Shown here: in pieces, positions 23,507 through 29,821 of the stretch
Layout: each line of letters begins with the position of its first letter
Position numbering within the stretch: position 1 is the first letter of the stretch
Source of the DNA: Candidatus Omnitrophota bacterium
Lineage (GTDB): Bacteria; Omnitrophota; Gorgyraeia; B26-G9
Direction of reading: 5' to 3'
Assembly (NCBI GenBank): GCA_023136735.1
Contig: JAGLQQ010000059.1
Coordinates: 1-29,821, forward strand
Length of the DNA stretch: 29,821 bases
Notes under the pieces: generated by a model
The model's database searches: none
What the model was told of the DNA's origin: nothing
The model's input: the letters and a program-made list of their open reading frames with translations, nothing else
Translations under genes and position numbers: made by a program

Positions 23507-24805
23507 ATGAAAAAAAAATTTATTGCGGATCTTCATATTCATTCGAAATACAGCAGAGCCACATCACCTCATATGGATTTGCCCAATTTAAGTAAGTGGG
23601 CAAAAATAAAAGGTATTGATCTTCTAGGTACAGGAGACTTTACGCATCATCTCTGGCTTGATCATCTAAAATCTACGCTTGAACCTGTAGATAATGGACT
23701 CTTTAAATATAATGATGTTCATTTTATGCTTACGGTTGAAATCAGCAGTATTTATTCTAAAAATGGCAGATGCTATAGAATCCATAACCTCATTTTTGCG
23801 CCGAGCTTCAAAACAGTTGATAAAATAAATAAAACACTATCTAAAATCGGCAATCTCCATTCTGACGGCAGGCCAATACTTGGACTTGATGCAGCAAAGC
23901 TTGCAAGAATTGTTTTTGATATTGATCCGAACTGCATGTTAGTTCCCGCGCATATCTGGACTCCCTGGTTTAGTTTGTTTGGTTCAAAATCTGGATTTGA
24001 TGTATTAGAGGATTGTTTTGAAGATCAGGCAAAGAATATTTATGCTCTAGAAACAGGATTGTCTTCAGACCCGGCAATGAATTGGCGGCTTAGCGCATTG
24101 GATAAATACACTTTAATTTCTAACTCAGATTGTCATTCGCCGCAAAAAATCGGTAGGGAAGCTAATGTTTTTAATTGCGAACTATCATATTTTGAAATAA
24201 TGGATGTGCTAAAGACAAAAGATAAAAAAAGATTTCTCAATACAATTGAATTTTTCCCGGAAGAAGGCAAGTATCATTTTGATGGACATCGTAATTGCAA
24301 GGTAAGGTTTTCACCCCAGCAGACAAAAAAGAATAAAGGTCTTTGTCCTGTATGTGGTAAATCAGTCACTGTTGGTGTTACTAACCGAGTTGAAGTGCTG
24401 GCTGATAGACCAGAGGGCTTTGTGCCGGAAAATTCTATCCCTTTCAAAAATTTTATACCTCTTGATGAAATCATATCAGATGCTTTAGAGGTTGGGAAAA
24501 CCTCAAAAAGAGTTATCAAGGCCTATGATGATGCCATATCAAAGTTAGGAACAGAATTTGATATTTTAATGCATAAAAAAGAAAAAGAGCTTTTTAGTGC
24601 CCTGCCGGAGAAAATAGCAGAAGGTATTTTAAAAGTTCGCCGCAATGAATGTGTGATTAATCCAGGCTTTGATGGGCAGTATGGAACAGTAAGTATTTTC
24701 GGTAAACCAAAAAAGGCAAGAGTTGATCCTGAGAAGCCCAAAAAGGCTATAAATAAAAAATCAGCTGAAGTGGCTGATAATGAAAAGCAATTAAGTTTTT
24801 TTTAA
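23507..24805 (+). CDS. Endonuclease Q family PHP-domain DNA repair nuclease
   Basis: 432 residues. The N-terminal PHP phosphoesterase domain has DLHIHSKYS (H10, H12), GTGDFTH (D44), VEISS (E78), H149 in PAHIW and SNSDCH (D208, H210). A zinc-binding region follows with HRNC (C264) and CPVC (C280, C283), then the VEVLADRPEGF phrase shared with archaeal EndoQ (TIGR00375-type). EndoQ cuts DNA 5' of deaminated bases (uracil, hypoxanthine, xanthine) and abasic sites; it is common in Thermococcales and patchy in bacteria. The protein ends in QLSFF, close to the bacterial clamp-binding QL[SD]LF motif. It is embedded in the pyr operon, preceded by a heptamer tract and without an SD. Confidence 0.85.
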   Translation: MKKKFIADLHIHSKYSRATSPHMDLPNLSKWAKIKGIDLLGTGDFTHHLWLDHLKSTLEPVDNGLFKYNDVHFMLTVEISSIYSKNGRCYRIHNLIFAPSFKTVDKINKTLSKIGNLHSDGRPILGLDAAKLARIVFDIDPNCMLVPAHIWTPWFSLFGSKSGFDVLEDCFEDQAKNIYALETGLSSDPAMNWRLSALDKYTLISNSDCHSPQKIGREANVFNCELSYFEIMDVLKTKDKKRFLNTIEFFPEEGKYHFDGHRNCKVRFSPQQTKKNKGLCPVCGKSVTVGVTNRVEVLADRPEGFVPENSIPFKNFIPLDEIISDALEVGKTSKRVIKAYDDAISKLGTEFDILMHKKEKELFSALPEKIAEGILKVRRNECVINPGFDGQYGTVSIFGKPKKARVDPEKPKKAINKKSAEVADNEKQLSFF

Positions 24806-24846
24806 AAAACAGGTAAAGAAGAAAAAATAATTAGGGGATATAAGCC

Positions 24847-25329
24847 GTGAAAAAAGCATTAGTCCTATATTATTCATATTCAGGTAATACCAAAAAAGTA
24901 GCGGCAGTTTTGCAAAAGGTACTTGCTGAGAAATATCAGGTTAATATGCTTGAGCTGAAAGCTTTGGATGAGCCGGATTCTTTTGTGAGGCAATGTCTTC
25001 GCTCATTAAAGAAAAAACAGGCTCAAATCCAGGAGAATATTTCTTTTGATGTAAGTGAGTATGACCTAATCGCTCTTGGAACTCCGGTCTGGGCGTTTGG
25101 GATGGCGCCTGCAATGAGAACGTTTATTAATAAATGCAGCGATTTCCAGTTAAAAGATATTATTGTCTTTGCCACTTATGGTAGTGGTGTTGGCAAGGAG
25201 AAGTGTTTAAAAGAAATGGCACAGATATCTATTAGTAGAGGCGCAGGAGTAGTAAAACAATTTCTTGTCCAGCAAAATGATACGGCTGATGAGCAGAGAG
25301 TTACCTTGTGTATAAAAGAGATATTATAA
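24847..25329 (+). CDS. Flavodoxin family protein
   Basis: 160 residues with a flavodoxin-like fold. The FMN phosphate-binding loop SYSGNT (10-15) follows the first beta strand, and GTPVWAFGMAPAMRTF carries the usual 50s-loop-like segment. It should bind FMN and carry electrons or act as a small quinone/FMN reductase in the cytoplasm. The start is GTG with AGGGGA at 24832-24837. It lies in the pyr operon 41 nt after endonuclease Q; a role as an electron partner of the PyrK/PyrD pair is possible but unsupported. Confidence 0.82.
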   Translation: MKKALVLYYSYSGNTKKVAAVLQKVLAEKYQVNMLELKALDEPDSFVRQCLRSLKKKQAQIQENISFDVSEYDLIALGTPVWAFGMAPAMRTFINKCSDFQLKDIIVFATYGSGVGKEKCLKEMAQISISRGAGVVKQFLVQQNDTADEQRVTLCIKEIL

Positions 25330-25347
25330 ATAGTAAGGCTTAGCTAA

Positions 25348-25812
25348 ATGGTAAAAAGAATACTGATTTCAGTTATTGGCGGGCATAAAGCTGATAATAA
25401 AACCGCTAAGCTTGCATATGATGCCGGTAAAATGATTGCTGAACTTAATGCAGTCCTGATTTGCGGCGGTTTAGGCGGAGTTATGGAGGCGGCTGCACGC
25501 GGAGTGAAGGACGGCGGAGGAATGACTGTGGGAATACTTCCCGGTAAGAGCAAAGAAGACGCGAATAACTATATTGATATTCCGATTGCTACTGGTCTGG
25601 GATATACACGCAATACTTTGGTTGCCGGGGCATCTGATATTGTAATAGCTTTTGCCGGAAAAGAAGGAACTTTGTCTGAGATCGGGTTTGCCTTAAGTGA
25701 GAAAAAACCAATAATAGGACTGAATACATGGAAAATCCCCGGGATAATAGCGGTAAAAACTGTTGAAGACGCGAGAAAAAAAATAGTGAAAATTTTAGGA
25801 TTAAAAATTTAA
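25348..25812 (+). CDS. TIGR00725-type LOG/DprA-related Rossmann protein
   Basis: 154 residues. The nucleotide-binding-like ICGGLGGVMEAAARGVKDGGG and the later AGKEGTLSEIGFAL resemble the GGxGxMEA and PGGxGTxxE phrases of LOG phosphoribohydrolases, although the second is altered (no PGG). The group is annotated as DprA/Smf-related family 1. LOG enzymes release a base from nucleoside 5'-monophosphates, which would fit a nucleotide operon, but catalysis is not certain because of the altered motif. It is 18 nt after the flavodoxin and 2 nt before yjbQ. Confidence 0.75.
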   Translation: MVKRILISVIGGHKADNKTAKLAYDAGKMIAELNAVLICGGLGGVMEAAARGVKDGGGMTVGILPGKSKEDANNYIDIPIATGLGYTRNTLVAGASDIVIAFAGKEGTLSEIGFALSEKKPIIGLNTWKIPGIIAVKTVEDARKKIVKILGLKI

Positions 25813-25814
25813 TA

Positions 25815-26210
25815 ATGGAAAAATTTGCAGTAAAAACTTCTAAGCAGCTAGAATTTGTAGATATTACATCCTCTGTGCAGGCTATTGTTTTAAAAAGCGG
25901 AATTCTTAGCGGTATGTGCACGGTATTTGTGCCGCATACTACAGCAGGCATAACTATTAATGAAAATGCTGATCCGAGCGTTAGAGCTGATATTATTAAA
26001 GAGTTGGATAAGATTGTACCGCATGATGATGGGTATGCTCATGCTGAGGGTAATTCCGCGGCACACATAAAGGCGTCTATGATGGGTTTTTCTCAAAACA
26101 TAATAATTGATGCTGGTAATTTGGCGCTTGGGACATGGCAGGGAATATATTTCGCAGAATTTGATGGTCCGCGCACAAGAAAAGTGTTTGTAAAAATAAT
26201 AAAAGATTAA
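25815..26210 (+). CDS. YjbQ/UPF0047 family protein
   Basis: 131 residues, the usual size for the family. Conserved phrases VPHTTAGITINENADPSVR (39-57), YAHAEGNSAAHIKASMMG (74-91) and LGTWQGIYFAEFDGPR (105-120) are present, including the clustered histidines H41, H76 and H84. Members are annotated as secondary thiamine-phosphate synthases because YjbQ overexpression can rescue thiE mutants; the true cellular role is unresolved. It lies 2 nt after the LOG-like gene and is followed by the first palindromic element. Confidence 0.88.
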   Translation: MEKFAVKTSKQLEFVDITSSVQAIVLKSGILSGMCTVFVPHTTAGITINENADPSVRADIIKELDKIVPHDDGYAHAEGNSAAHIKASMMGFSQNIIIDAGNLALGTWQGIYFAEFDGPRTRKVFVKIIKD

Positions 26211-26228
26211 ACAGAATTTAGTATTGCT

Positions 26229-26358
26229 TTACGGTTGCGAAAACTATTTTTACTCATTCTCGTTTTACATCCATGTAAAACTGCGAGGAAAATGCTGATT
26301 TTTAATCGTTCTGAAAAATCAACATTTAAACCCATAAAAACAGTTATTCGCACCCTTA
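26229..26358. repeat. Cloverleaf-like palindromic element, copy A
   Basis: Outer arms 26233-26252 and 26335-26354 are imperfect inverted repeats (GGTTGCGAA... with ...TTCGCACC). Inside are two hairpins: CTCG-TTTTAC/GTAAAA-CTG-CGAG around 26259-26286, and TGATTTTT/AAAAATCA around 26295-26320. It shares the blocks ACTATTTTTACTCATTCTCG, AAAACTRCGAGG and TTTAAA with copy B downstream of mutM. It has no ORF and no terminator-type T run after a stem. Confidence 0.82.
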
Positions 26359-26403
26359 AAAGATAGATGCTGAGGGTAAGTATAATATTATTTTACTTTT
26401 GCC

Positions 26404-26417
26404 TTTTAACTTTTAAC
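26404..26417 (+). repeat. Heptamer tract TTTTAAC x2 before mutM
   Basis: Two perfect TTTTAAC units, preceded by a degraded TTTTACTTTTGCC, lie directly before the mutM ribosome site. This is the second of three 7-bp-period tracts in the pyr operon. Confidence 0.4.
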
Positions 26418-26429
26418 TTGGAGAAGGCT

Positions 26430-27248
26430 TTGCCTGAACTGCCGGAAGTAGAAACGATAAAAAACGATTTAGAAAAAGTAATTTTAAATAAAAAGATCAC
26501 TGCTGTTATTATTCATAGGTCGAGTGTTGTAAAAGAGCCTTCTTTGAAAAAATTCAAATCACTTTTGCTGGATTCTAAGTTTAGGAAAATTATAAGAAGA
26601 GGCAAACTGCTCGCTTTTGAGATCATTACTGCGCAGAAAGAGATTTACTTTCTTAGTGTTCACTTGCGTATGACCGGACAGCTGGTTTATGGAAGCGATG
26701 ATCCGAAAAGCCGGGTAAGTTTTAAATTATCAAACGGATTTTATTTATGCTACAATGATCAAAGAACTCTGGGTGAACTAAGACTTGTTAAAGATATCCA
26801 GGCCTTAAACGTGGTAAAAAATATGGGGCCGGAACCTTTAAGTAAAGATTTTAGAGTGAATGATTTTATTAAGTATATTTCTATGCGCAAAGCAAAGATC
26901 AAACCGCTTTTACTTGATCAGAAATTTGTTGCCGGTATCGGCAATATTTATGCGGCAGAGGCATTGTTTATCTCGAAGATAGATCCGGCAAGGAATGCAT
27001 GTGACCTAAATGAACAGGAAGCAAAACTATTATTTAAGAATATCAAAAGTATCCTTAAAAAAGCAATAAAGTGCAGAGGATCGTCTTTTAGTGATTATCG
27101 GGACGGACATGGTAATAAAGGAACTTTTTCAAATAATTTTTATGTATATGGACGCAAAGGCCAGGCATGCCTTGTTTGTAAAGATTTTATACAGAGGATT
27201 AAACTAGGAGGCAGAGGCACGTATTTTTGCCCTGGGTGCCAGAAATAG
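26430..27248 (+). CDS. mutM: Formamidopyrimidine-DNA glycosylase (MutM/Fpg)
   Basis: Excises oxidised purines such as 8-oxoguanine and cuts at the abasic site. I place the start at the TTG of 26430 because the catalytic residue must be the proline right after the initiator (M-PELPEVETI), and GGAG at 26420-26423 fits; a longer reading frame from 26367 would bury that proline. The 272 residues match the family. P2, E3, the RRGKLL lysine, HLRMTGQL, the VAGIGNIYAAEAL helix-two-turn-helix and a C-terminal CxxC...CxxC zinc finger (CLVC, CPGC) are all present. It sits in the pyr operon, flanked on both sides by the palindromic element. Confidence 0.95.
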   Translation: MPELPEVETIKNDLEKVILNKKITAVIIHRSSVVKEPSLKKFKSLLLDSKFRKIIRRGKLLAFEIITAQKEIYFLSVHLRMTGQLVYGSDDPKSRVSFKLSNGFYLCYNDQRTLGELRLVKDIQALNVVKNMGPEPLSKDFRVNDFIKYISMRKAKIKPLLLDQKFVAGIGNIYAAEALFISKIDPARNACDLNEQEAKLLFKNIKSILKKAIKCRGSSFSDYRDGHGNKGTFSNNFYVYGRKGQACLVCKDFIQRIKLGGRGTYFCPGCQK

Positions 27249-27250
27249 TT

Positions 27251-27383
27251 TTTACGGATATGAAAACTATTTTTACTCATTCTCGTTTTGCCTCAGGCAA
27301 AACTACGAGGTAAACATTATTTTTTAGACATCCATGTTAAAATTAATGTTTAAATCCGCAAAAATAGTTATTCATATCCTGGT
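27251..27383. repeat. Cloverleaf-like palindromic element, copy B
   Basis: Outer arms 27256-27275 and 27360-27379 pair almost perfectly (GGATATGAA... with ...TTCATATCC, one bulged T). Inside are CTCG-TTTTGCC/GGCAAAA-CTA-CGAG (27282-27308) and AACATTA...TAATGTT (27313-27350). Compared with copy A the stems differ by paired, compensatory changes while the unpaired blocks are nearly identical. It ends about 30 nt before the pyrK start. Confidence 0.82.
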
Positions 27384-27409
27384 ATGGTTTAACGCAATAC
27401 GGAGCTATC

Positions 27410-28243
27410 ATGTTATATGATCTAAAAGCGAAAATAATAAAAAATAAGAAACTCACGCCATCTATTTATTATTTGGAGCTAAAAATCCCCAAATTGGCTG
27501 GCAAGCTTATTCCCGGGCAGTTTCTTCATGTGCGGCTTCTTGGTACTACAGACCCGCTATTGCGCAGGCCTTTGAGTGTAAACCGGATAGTAAATAAGAA
27601 TAATGTGGGTATTGTATATAAGGTTGTGGGCAAGGGAACATATCTGCTTAAAGAAATGGCTGTCGGGGAAACAGTTGATGTTCTTGGGCCTTTAGGTAAT
27701 GGATTTGACTTGAGTAAAATTGAAAATAATAAAGGACCTGTAATTTTTGTTGCAGGCGGCATGGGAATTGCCCCTTTTGTTTTTCTGGCTAAATACTTAA
27801 GAGTGAAAAAGCGAAAAGTTATTGCTTTTGTGGGTATGGATACAAAAAAAGAACTTGTTGTTATCGATGAATTAAAAAAACTGGGATGCAAGGTGAAAGT
27901 TTCAACTGACGATGGATCACGCGGATTTAAAGGTTATGTTTCAGACATGCTAGAAAAATATTTAGCCAAACCCCAAACCCGAATCCCTAAACCCTACATT
28001 TATGCCTGTGGTCCAAAACCGATGTTAAAGGCCTTGCGTGATGTTGCAGCAAGTTATAATCTCAAAGGGCAGGTTTCACTTGATGAGATGATGGGATGCG
28101 GTATAGGCGCGTGTTTGGGATGTGTTGTGAAAACAAGAAACTTCACTGAGCAGGGTGCAAAGGAAGTTAAGGAAATAGTTTATAAACGCATCTGTAAAGA
28201 CGGCCCGGTTTTTGATATTAATGAGATAATCTGGGAGGATTAA
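27410..28243 (+). CDS. pyrK: Dihydroorotate dehydrogenase electron-transfer subunit
   Basis: 277 residues. It carries FAD and a [2Fe-2S] cluster and passes electrons between the class 1B catalytic subunit (PyrD, two genes downstream) and NAD. LRRPLSVNR (51-59) is the FAD motif, AGGMGIAP (115-122) begins the NAD-binding lobe, YACGPKPM (198-205) is typical, and the cluster ligands are C230, C235, C238 and C262. GGAG at 27401-27404 supports the start. A C-rich heptamer tract encodes the linker just before YACGPKPM, giving the unusual KPQTRIPKP segment. Confidence 0.93.
   Translation: MLYDLKAKIIKNKKLTPSIYYLELKIPKLAGKLIPGQFLHVRLLGTTDPLLRRPLSVNRIVNKNNVGIVYKVVGKGTYLLKEMAVGETVDVLGPLGNGFDLSKIENNKGPVIFVAGGMGIAPFVFLAKYLRVKKRKVIAFVGMDTKKELVVIDELKKLGCKVKVSTDDGSRGFKGYVSDMLEKYLAKPQTRIPKPYIYACGPKPMLKALRDVAASYNLKGQVSLDEMMGCGIGACLGCVVKTRNFTEQGAKEVKEIVYKRICKDGPVFDINEIIWED
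27968..27995 (+). repeat. (AAACCCN)4 heptamer tract inside pyrK
   Basis: Four consecutive heptamers, AAACCCC, AAACCCG, AATCCCT and AAACCCT. The bottom strand reads as four G-runs of three or more with 3-4 nt loops, a canonical G-quadruplex motif on the template strand of pyrK. The reading frame is maintained. Confidence 0.7.
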
Positions 28244-28246
28244 ACT

Positions 28247-28603
28247 ATGAACTTTGGGTTTGTTCTTATTGGACTTTTTGCTGGTATTTGCGGAGGAATT
28301 TTTGGAATAGGCGGTGCTGTAGTCATGGTTCCTGCTCTGGTTTTACTTTTTAATTTTACGCAGCATCAGGCGCAGGGTACGACATTGGCAGCGATGATCC
28401 CGCCAATCGGACTGCTGGCGGCTTGGAATTATTATACTCAAGGACATGTGAAAGTTTTGCCTGCTGTGCTTATAGCTTTAGGTTTTTTCTTTGGCGGGTA
28501 TATTGGTTCAATTTTTGTTGTCCGTGTTCCGCCGCTTATGTTGAAAAGGCTGTTTGGCATTTTTCTATTTTTAATCAGTTTCAAACTTATATTTTTAAAA
28601 TGA
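28247..28603 (+). CDS. Half-size TauE/SafE-like membrane protein
   Basis: 118 residues with about four hydrophobic helices. The first, FVLIGLFAGICGGIFGIGGAVVMVPALVLL, contains the glycine-rich GGxxGxGGG-like signature of the TauE/SafE (sulfite exporter-like) family. Full-length members have two such halves; this protein has one, as do a number of short family members that may dimerise. Proposed cargo in the family is small sulfur- or carbon-containing anions; the substrate here is unknown. It lies 3 nt after pyrK and 10 nt before pyrD. Confidence 0.8.
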   Translation: MNFGFVLIGLFAGICGGIFGIGGAVVMVPALVLLFNFTQHQAQGTTLAAMIPPIGLLAAWNYYTQGHVKVLPAVLIALGFFFGGYIGSIFVVRVPPLMLKRLFGIFLFLISFKLIFLK

Positions 28604-28613
28604 TTGGTGTGTG

Positions 28614-29546
28614 ATGGATTTAAGTATAAAAATTGGTAAATTAAAGTTAAAGAATCCGGTAACAGTGGCATCAGGTACTTTCGGGTATGCTGAAGAGTTC
28701 AAGGACTTGGTGAAATTGAGTGATCTGGGAGCGATAATTACTAAGACGATCACAAAGGAGCCAAGACTTGGCAATGCTACGCCGCGTTTAGCAGAAACAG
28801 CATCAGGAATGTTAAATGCTATTGGACTGCAGAACGAAGGTCTTGATAATTTTATAAAAGTAAAACTGCCTAAATTGAAAAAGATGGGCACAAAGATCAT
28901 TGTAAGCGTTAGTGCGAATTCTGCGCTAGAGTTTATTTATTGCGTAAGGAAATTGAAGGACGCGGGAGTTGAGGCGGTTGAACTGAACCTTTCATGCCCT
29001 AATATAAAATACGCAAAACTTAAAGCATCTAACAATGAAAAGGCGAGGATTTTTGCTCAAGTTGCGGACGATACATATACACTTGTGAGTGCGGTGGCAA
29101 AAAAAACTGATGTAGTGCTTATTGCAAAGTTAAGCCCGAATGTCACTGATATCACCGAAATAGCAATTGCTGCTGAAAAAGCAGGGGCTGACGCGCTGAG
29201 TTTGGTCAATACTTTCTCGGCTATGGCGATAGACATAGATACTTGTAATCCTAGGTTGGCTAATGTCAGCGGAGGCTTGAGCGGACCGGCAATAAAACCG
29301 ATTGCTTTAAAGATGGTATATGATGTTTTTAAGGCTGTTAGAATTCCGATTATCGGCATGGGGGGAATAATGAATGCTGATGATGCGATAGAATTTATGA
29401 TTGCCGGAGCAACGGCTATTAGTGTAGGGACAGCTAACTTTGTAAATCCTGGAGTCAGCATGGAAGTGATAGCGGGAATTAAGAGTTATTGTAAAAAGAA
29501 AAAAATAGAGAATTTGAAACAAATCATAGGAACGGTAAAAACATGA
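28614..29546 (+). CDS. pyrD: Dihydroorotate dehydrogenase, class 1B catalytic subunit
   Basis: Oxidises dihydroorotate to orotate with FMN. 310 residues from the ATG at 28614; a GTG at 28611 is the only near alternative. The opening LKNPVTVASGTFGYAEEF, NAIGLQNEG, and the catalytic-cysteine segment ELNLSCPN (C128 as base, typical of class 1) are present, and GGIMNADDAIEFMIAGA is the FMN-phosphate region. The presence of pyrK shows the 1B, NAD-linked form. The stop overlaps the pyrF ATG (ATGA). Confidence 0.95.
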   Translation: MDLSIKIGKLKLKNPVTVASGTFGYAEEFKDLVKLSDLGAIITKTITKEPRLGNATPRLAETASGMLNAIGLQNEGLDNFIKVKLPKLKKMGTKIIVSVSANSALEFIYCVRKLKDAGVEAVELNLSCPNIKYAKLKASNNEKARIFAQVADDTYTLVSAVAKKTDVVLIAKLSPNVTDITEIAIAAEKAGADALSLVNTFSAMAIDIDTCNPRLANVSGGLSGPAIKPIALKMVYDVFKAVRIPIIGMGGIMNADDAIEFMIAGATAISVGTANFVNPGVSMEVIAGIKSYCKKKKIENLKQIIGTVKT

Positions 29547-29821
29547 AAAAGAAAACAGCATTGATAGTGGCCTTAGATGTTCCTGGACTGAATGAGGCTG
29601 AAACTATAGTTAAAAAATTATCGCCAGCTGTAAAATACTTTAAGATTGGCATGCAGTTGTTTACAGCATGCGGACCAAGCGTTGTAGAAATGGTGCACAG
29701 TCATAAAAGAGAGGTTTTTCTTGATTTAAAATTTCATGATATTCCAAATACTGTTGCACAGGCAGCCATCAGTTCTTTAAGGCTGGGAGTTTTTATGTTC
29801 AATGTGCACGCTATCGGCGGC
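29543..29821 (+). CDS. pyrF: Orotidine 5'-phosphate decarboxylase, 5' part
   Basis: The first 93 codons of the enzyme making UMP from OMP; the window ends before the C-terminus. ALIVALDVPG (6-15) and FKIGMQLF are the first strands of the barrel, and FLDLKFHDIPNT holds the catalytic D-x-K-x-x-D array. FNVHAIGG is at the window edge. It begins inside the pyrD stop (ATGA), so it is translationally coupled. Confidence 0.95.
   Translation, partial: MKKKTALIVALDVPGLNEAETIVKKLSPAVKYFKIGMQLFTACGPSVVEMVHSHKREVFLDLKFHDIPNTVAQAAISSLRLGVFMFNVHAIGG

Noticed and set aside
24793..24804. Run of eight T residues at the end of endonuclease Q as a terminator
   Set aside because: No stem-loop precedes it, and it encodes the last phenylalanines of the protein.
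25217..25232. TGGCAC resembling a sigma-54 -24 box
   Set aside because: It lies inside the flavodoxin gene and no TTGC follows at the required five-base spacing. A second TGGCAC near 20125 has TTGC only two bases later, so it fails too.
26233..26354. Palindromic elements around mutM as rho-independent terminators
   Set aside because: Neither copy has a T run directly after a strong GC stem, and genes continue on the same strand downstream.

Overview
This AT-rich bacterial window (29.8 kb) is densely coded, with many ATGA/GTGA start-stop overlaps, the standard genetic code and SD-led genes. I saw no rRNA, tRNA, CRISPR array or insertion sequence. RpoN, a PilZ protein, a secreted TolB-like propeller, many cobalamin-type radical SAM proteins, a TPR-tailed PMT-like glycosyltransferase and a bacterial endonuclease Q together suggest a diderm from an uncultured anaerobic lineage such as Candidatus Omnitrophota. 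That placement is inference from gene content; nothing here is a direct taxonomic marker.

Layout. (1) 1-4700: a promoter, then PilZ protein and pyruvate kinase (overlapping), a secreted Ig-like/TolB-propeller protein, and convergent rpoN. (2) 4700-9060: a four-gene overlapping unit starting from a probably leaderless promoter: radical SAM protein, FAD amine-oxidase-fold protein, NodB-type polysaccharide deacetylase and GT2 glycosyltransferase. (3) 9029-16756: five more B12-binding-domain radical SAM proteins (one leftward, four rightward), the last two being tandem paralogues. They are followed by a membrane PMT-like glycosyltransferase with TPRs (16728-18794), a putative terminator and a leftward CrtI/CrtISO-like FAD enzyme. 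Regions 2 and 3 read as a surface-glycan or lipid modification locus whose product cannot be named from sequence.

(4) 20520-29821: a pyrimidine biosynthesis operon. A near-consensus promoter is followed by a leader with a perfect PyrR-binding loop, a 16-codon leader ORF and an intrinsic terminator. Then come pyrR, pyrB, pyrC, endonuclease Q, a flavodoxin, a LOG/DprA-related protein, YjbQ, mutM, pyrK, a half-size TauE/SafE protein, pyrD and the 5' part of pyrF, which is cut by the window end. De novo UMP synthesis genes are thus interleaved with two DNA-repair enzymes that act on damaged bases.

The most notable non-coding signals are in region 4. The pyr leader appears to place the SD of a short leader ORF inside the PyrR hairpin, with the ORF running into the terminator, which suggests PyrR-controlled translation-coupled attenuation. 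mutM is bracketed by two copies of an approximately 125-nt cloverleaf-like palindromic element whose stems differ by compensatory changes. Three unrelated 7-bp-period tracts also occur in this operon, one of which forms a G-quadruplex motif on the bottom strand inside pyrK.
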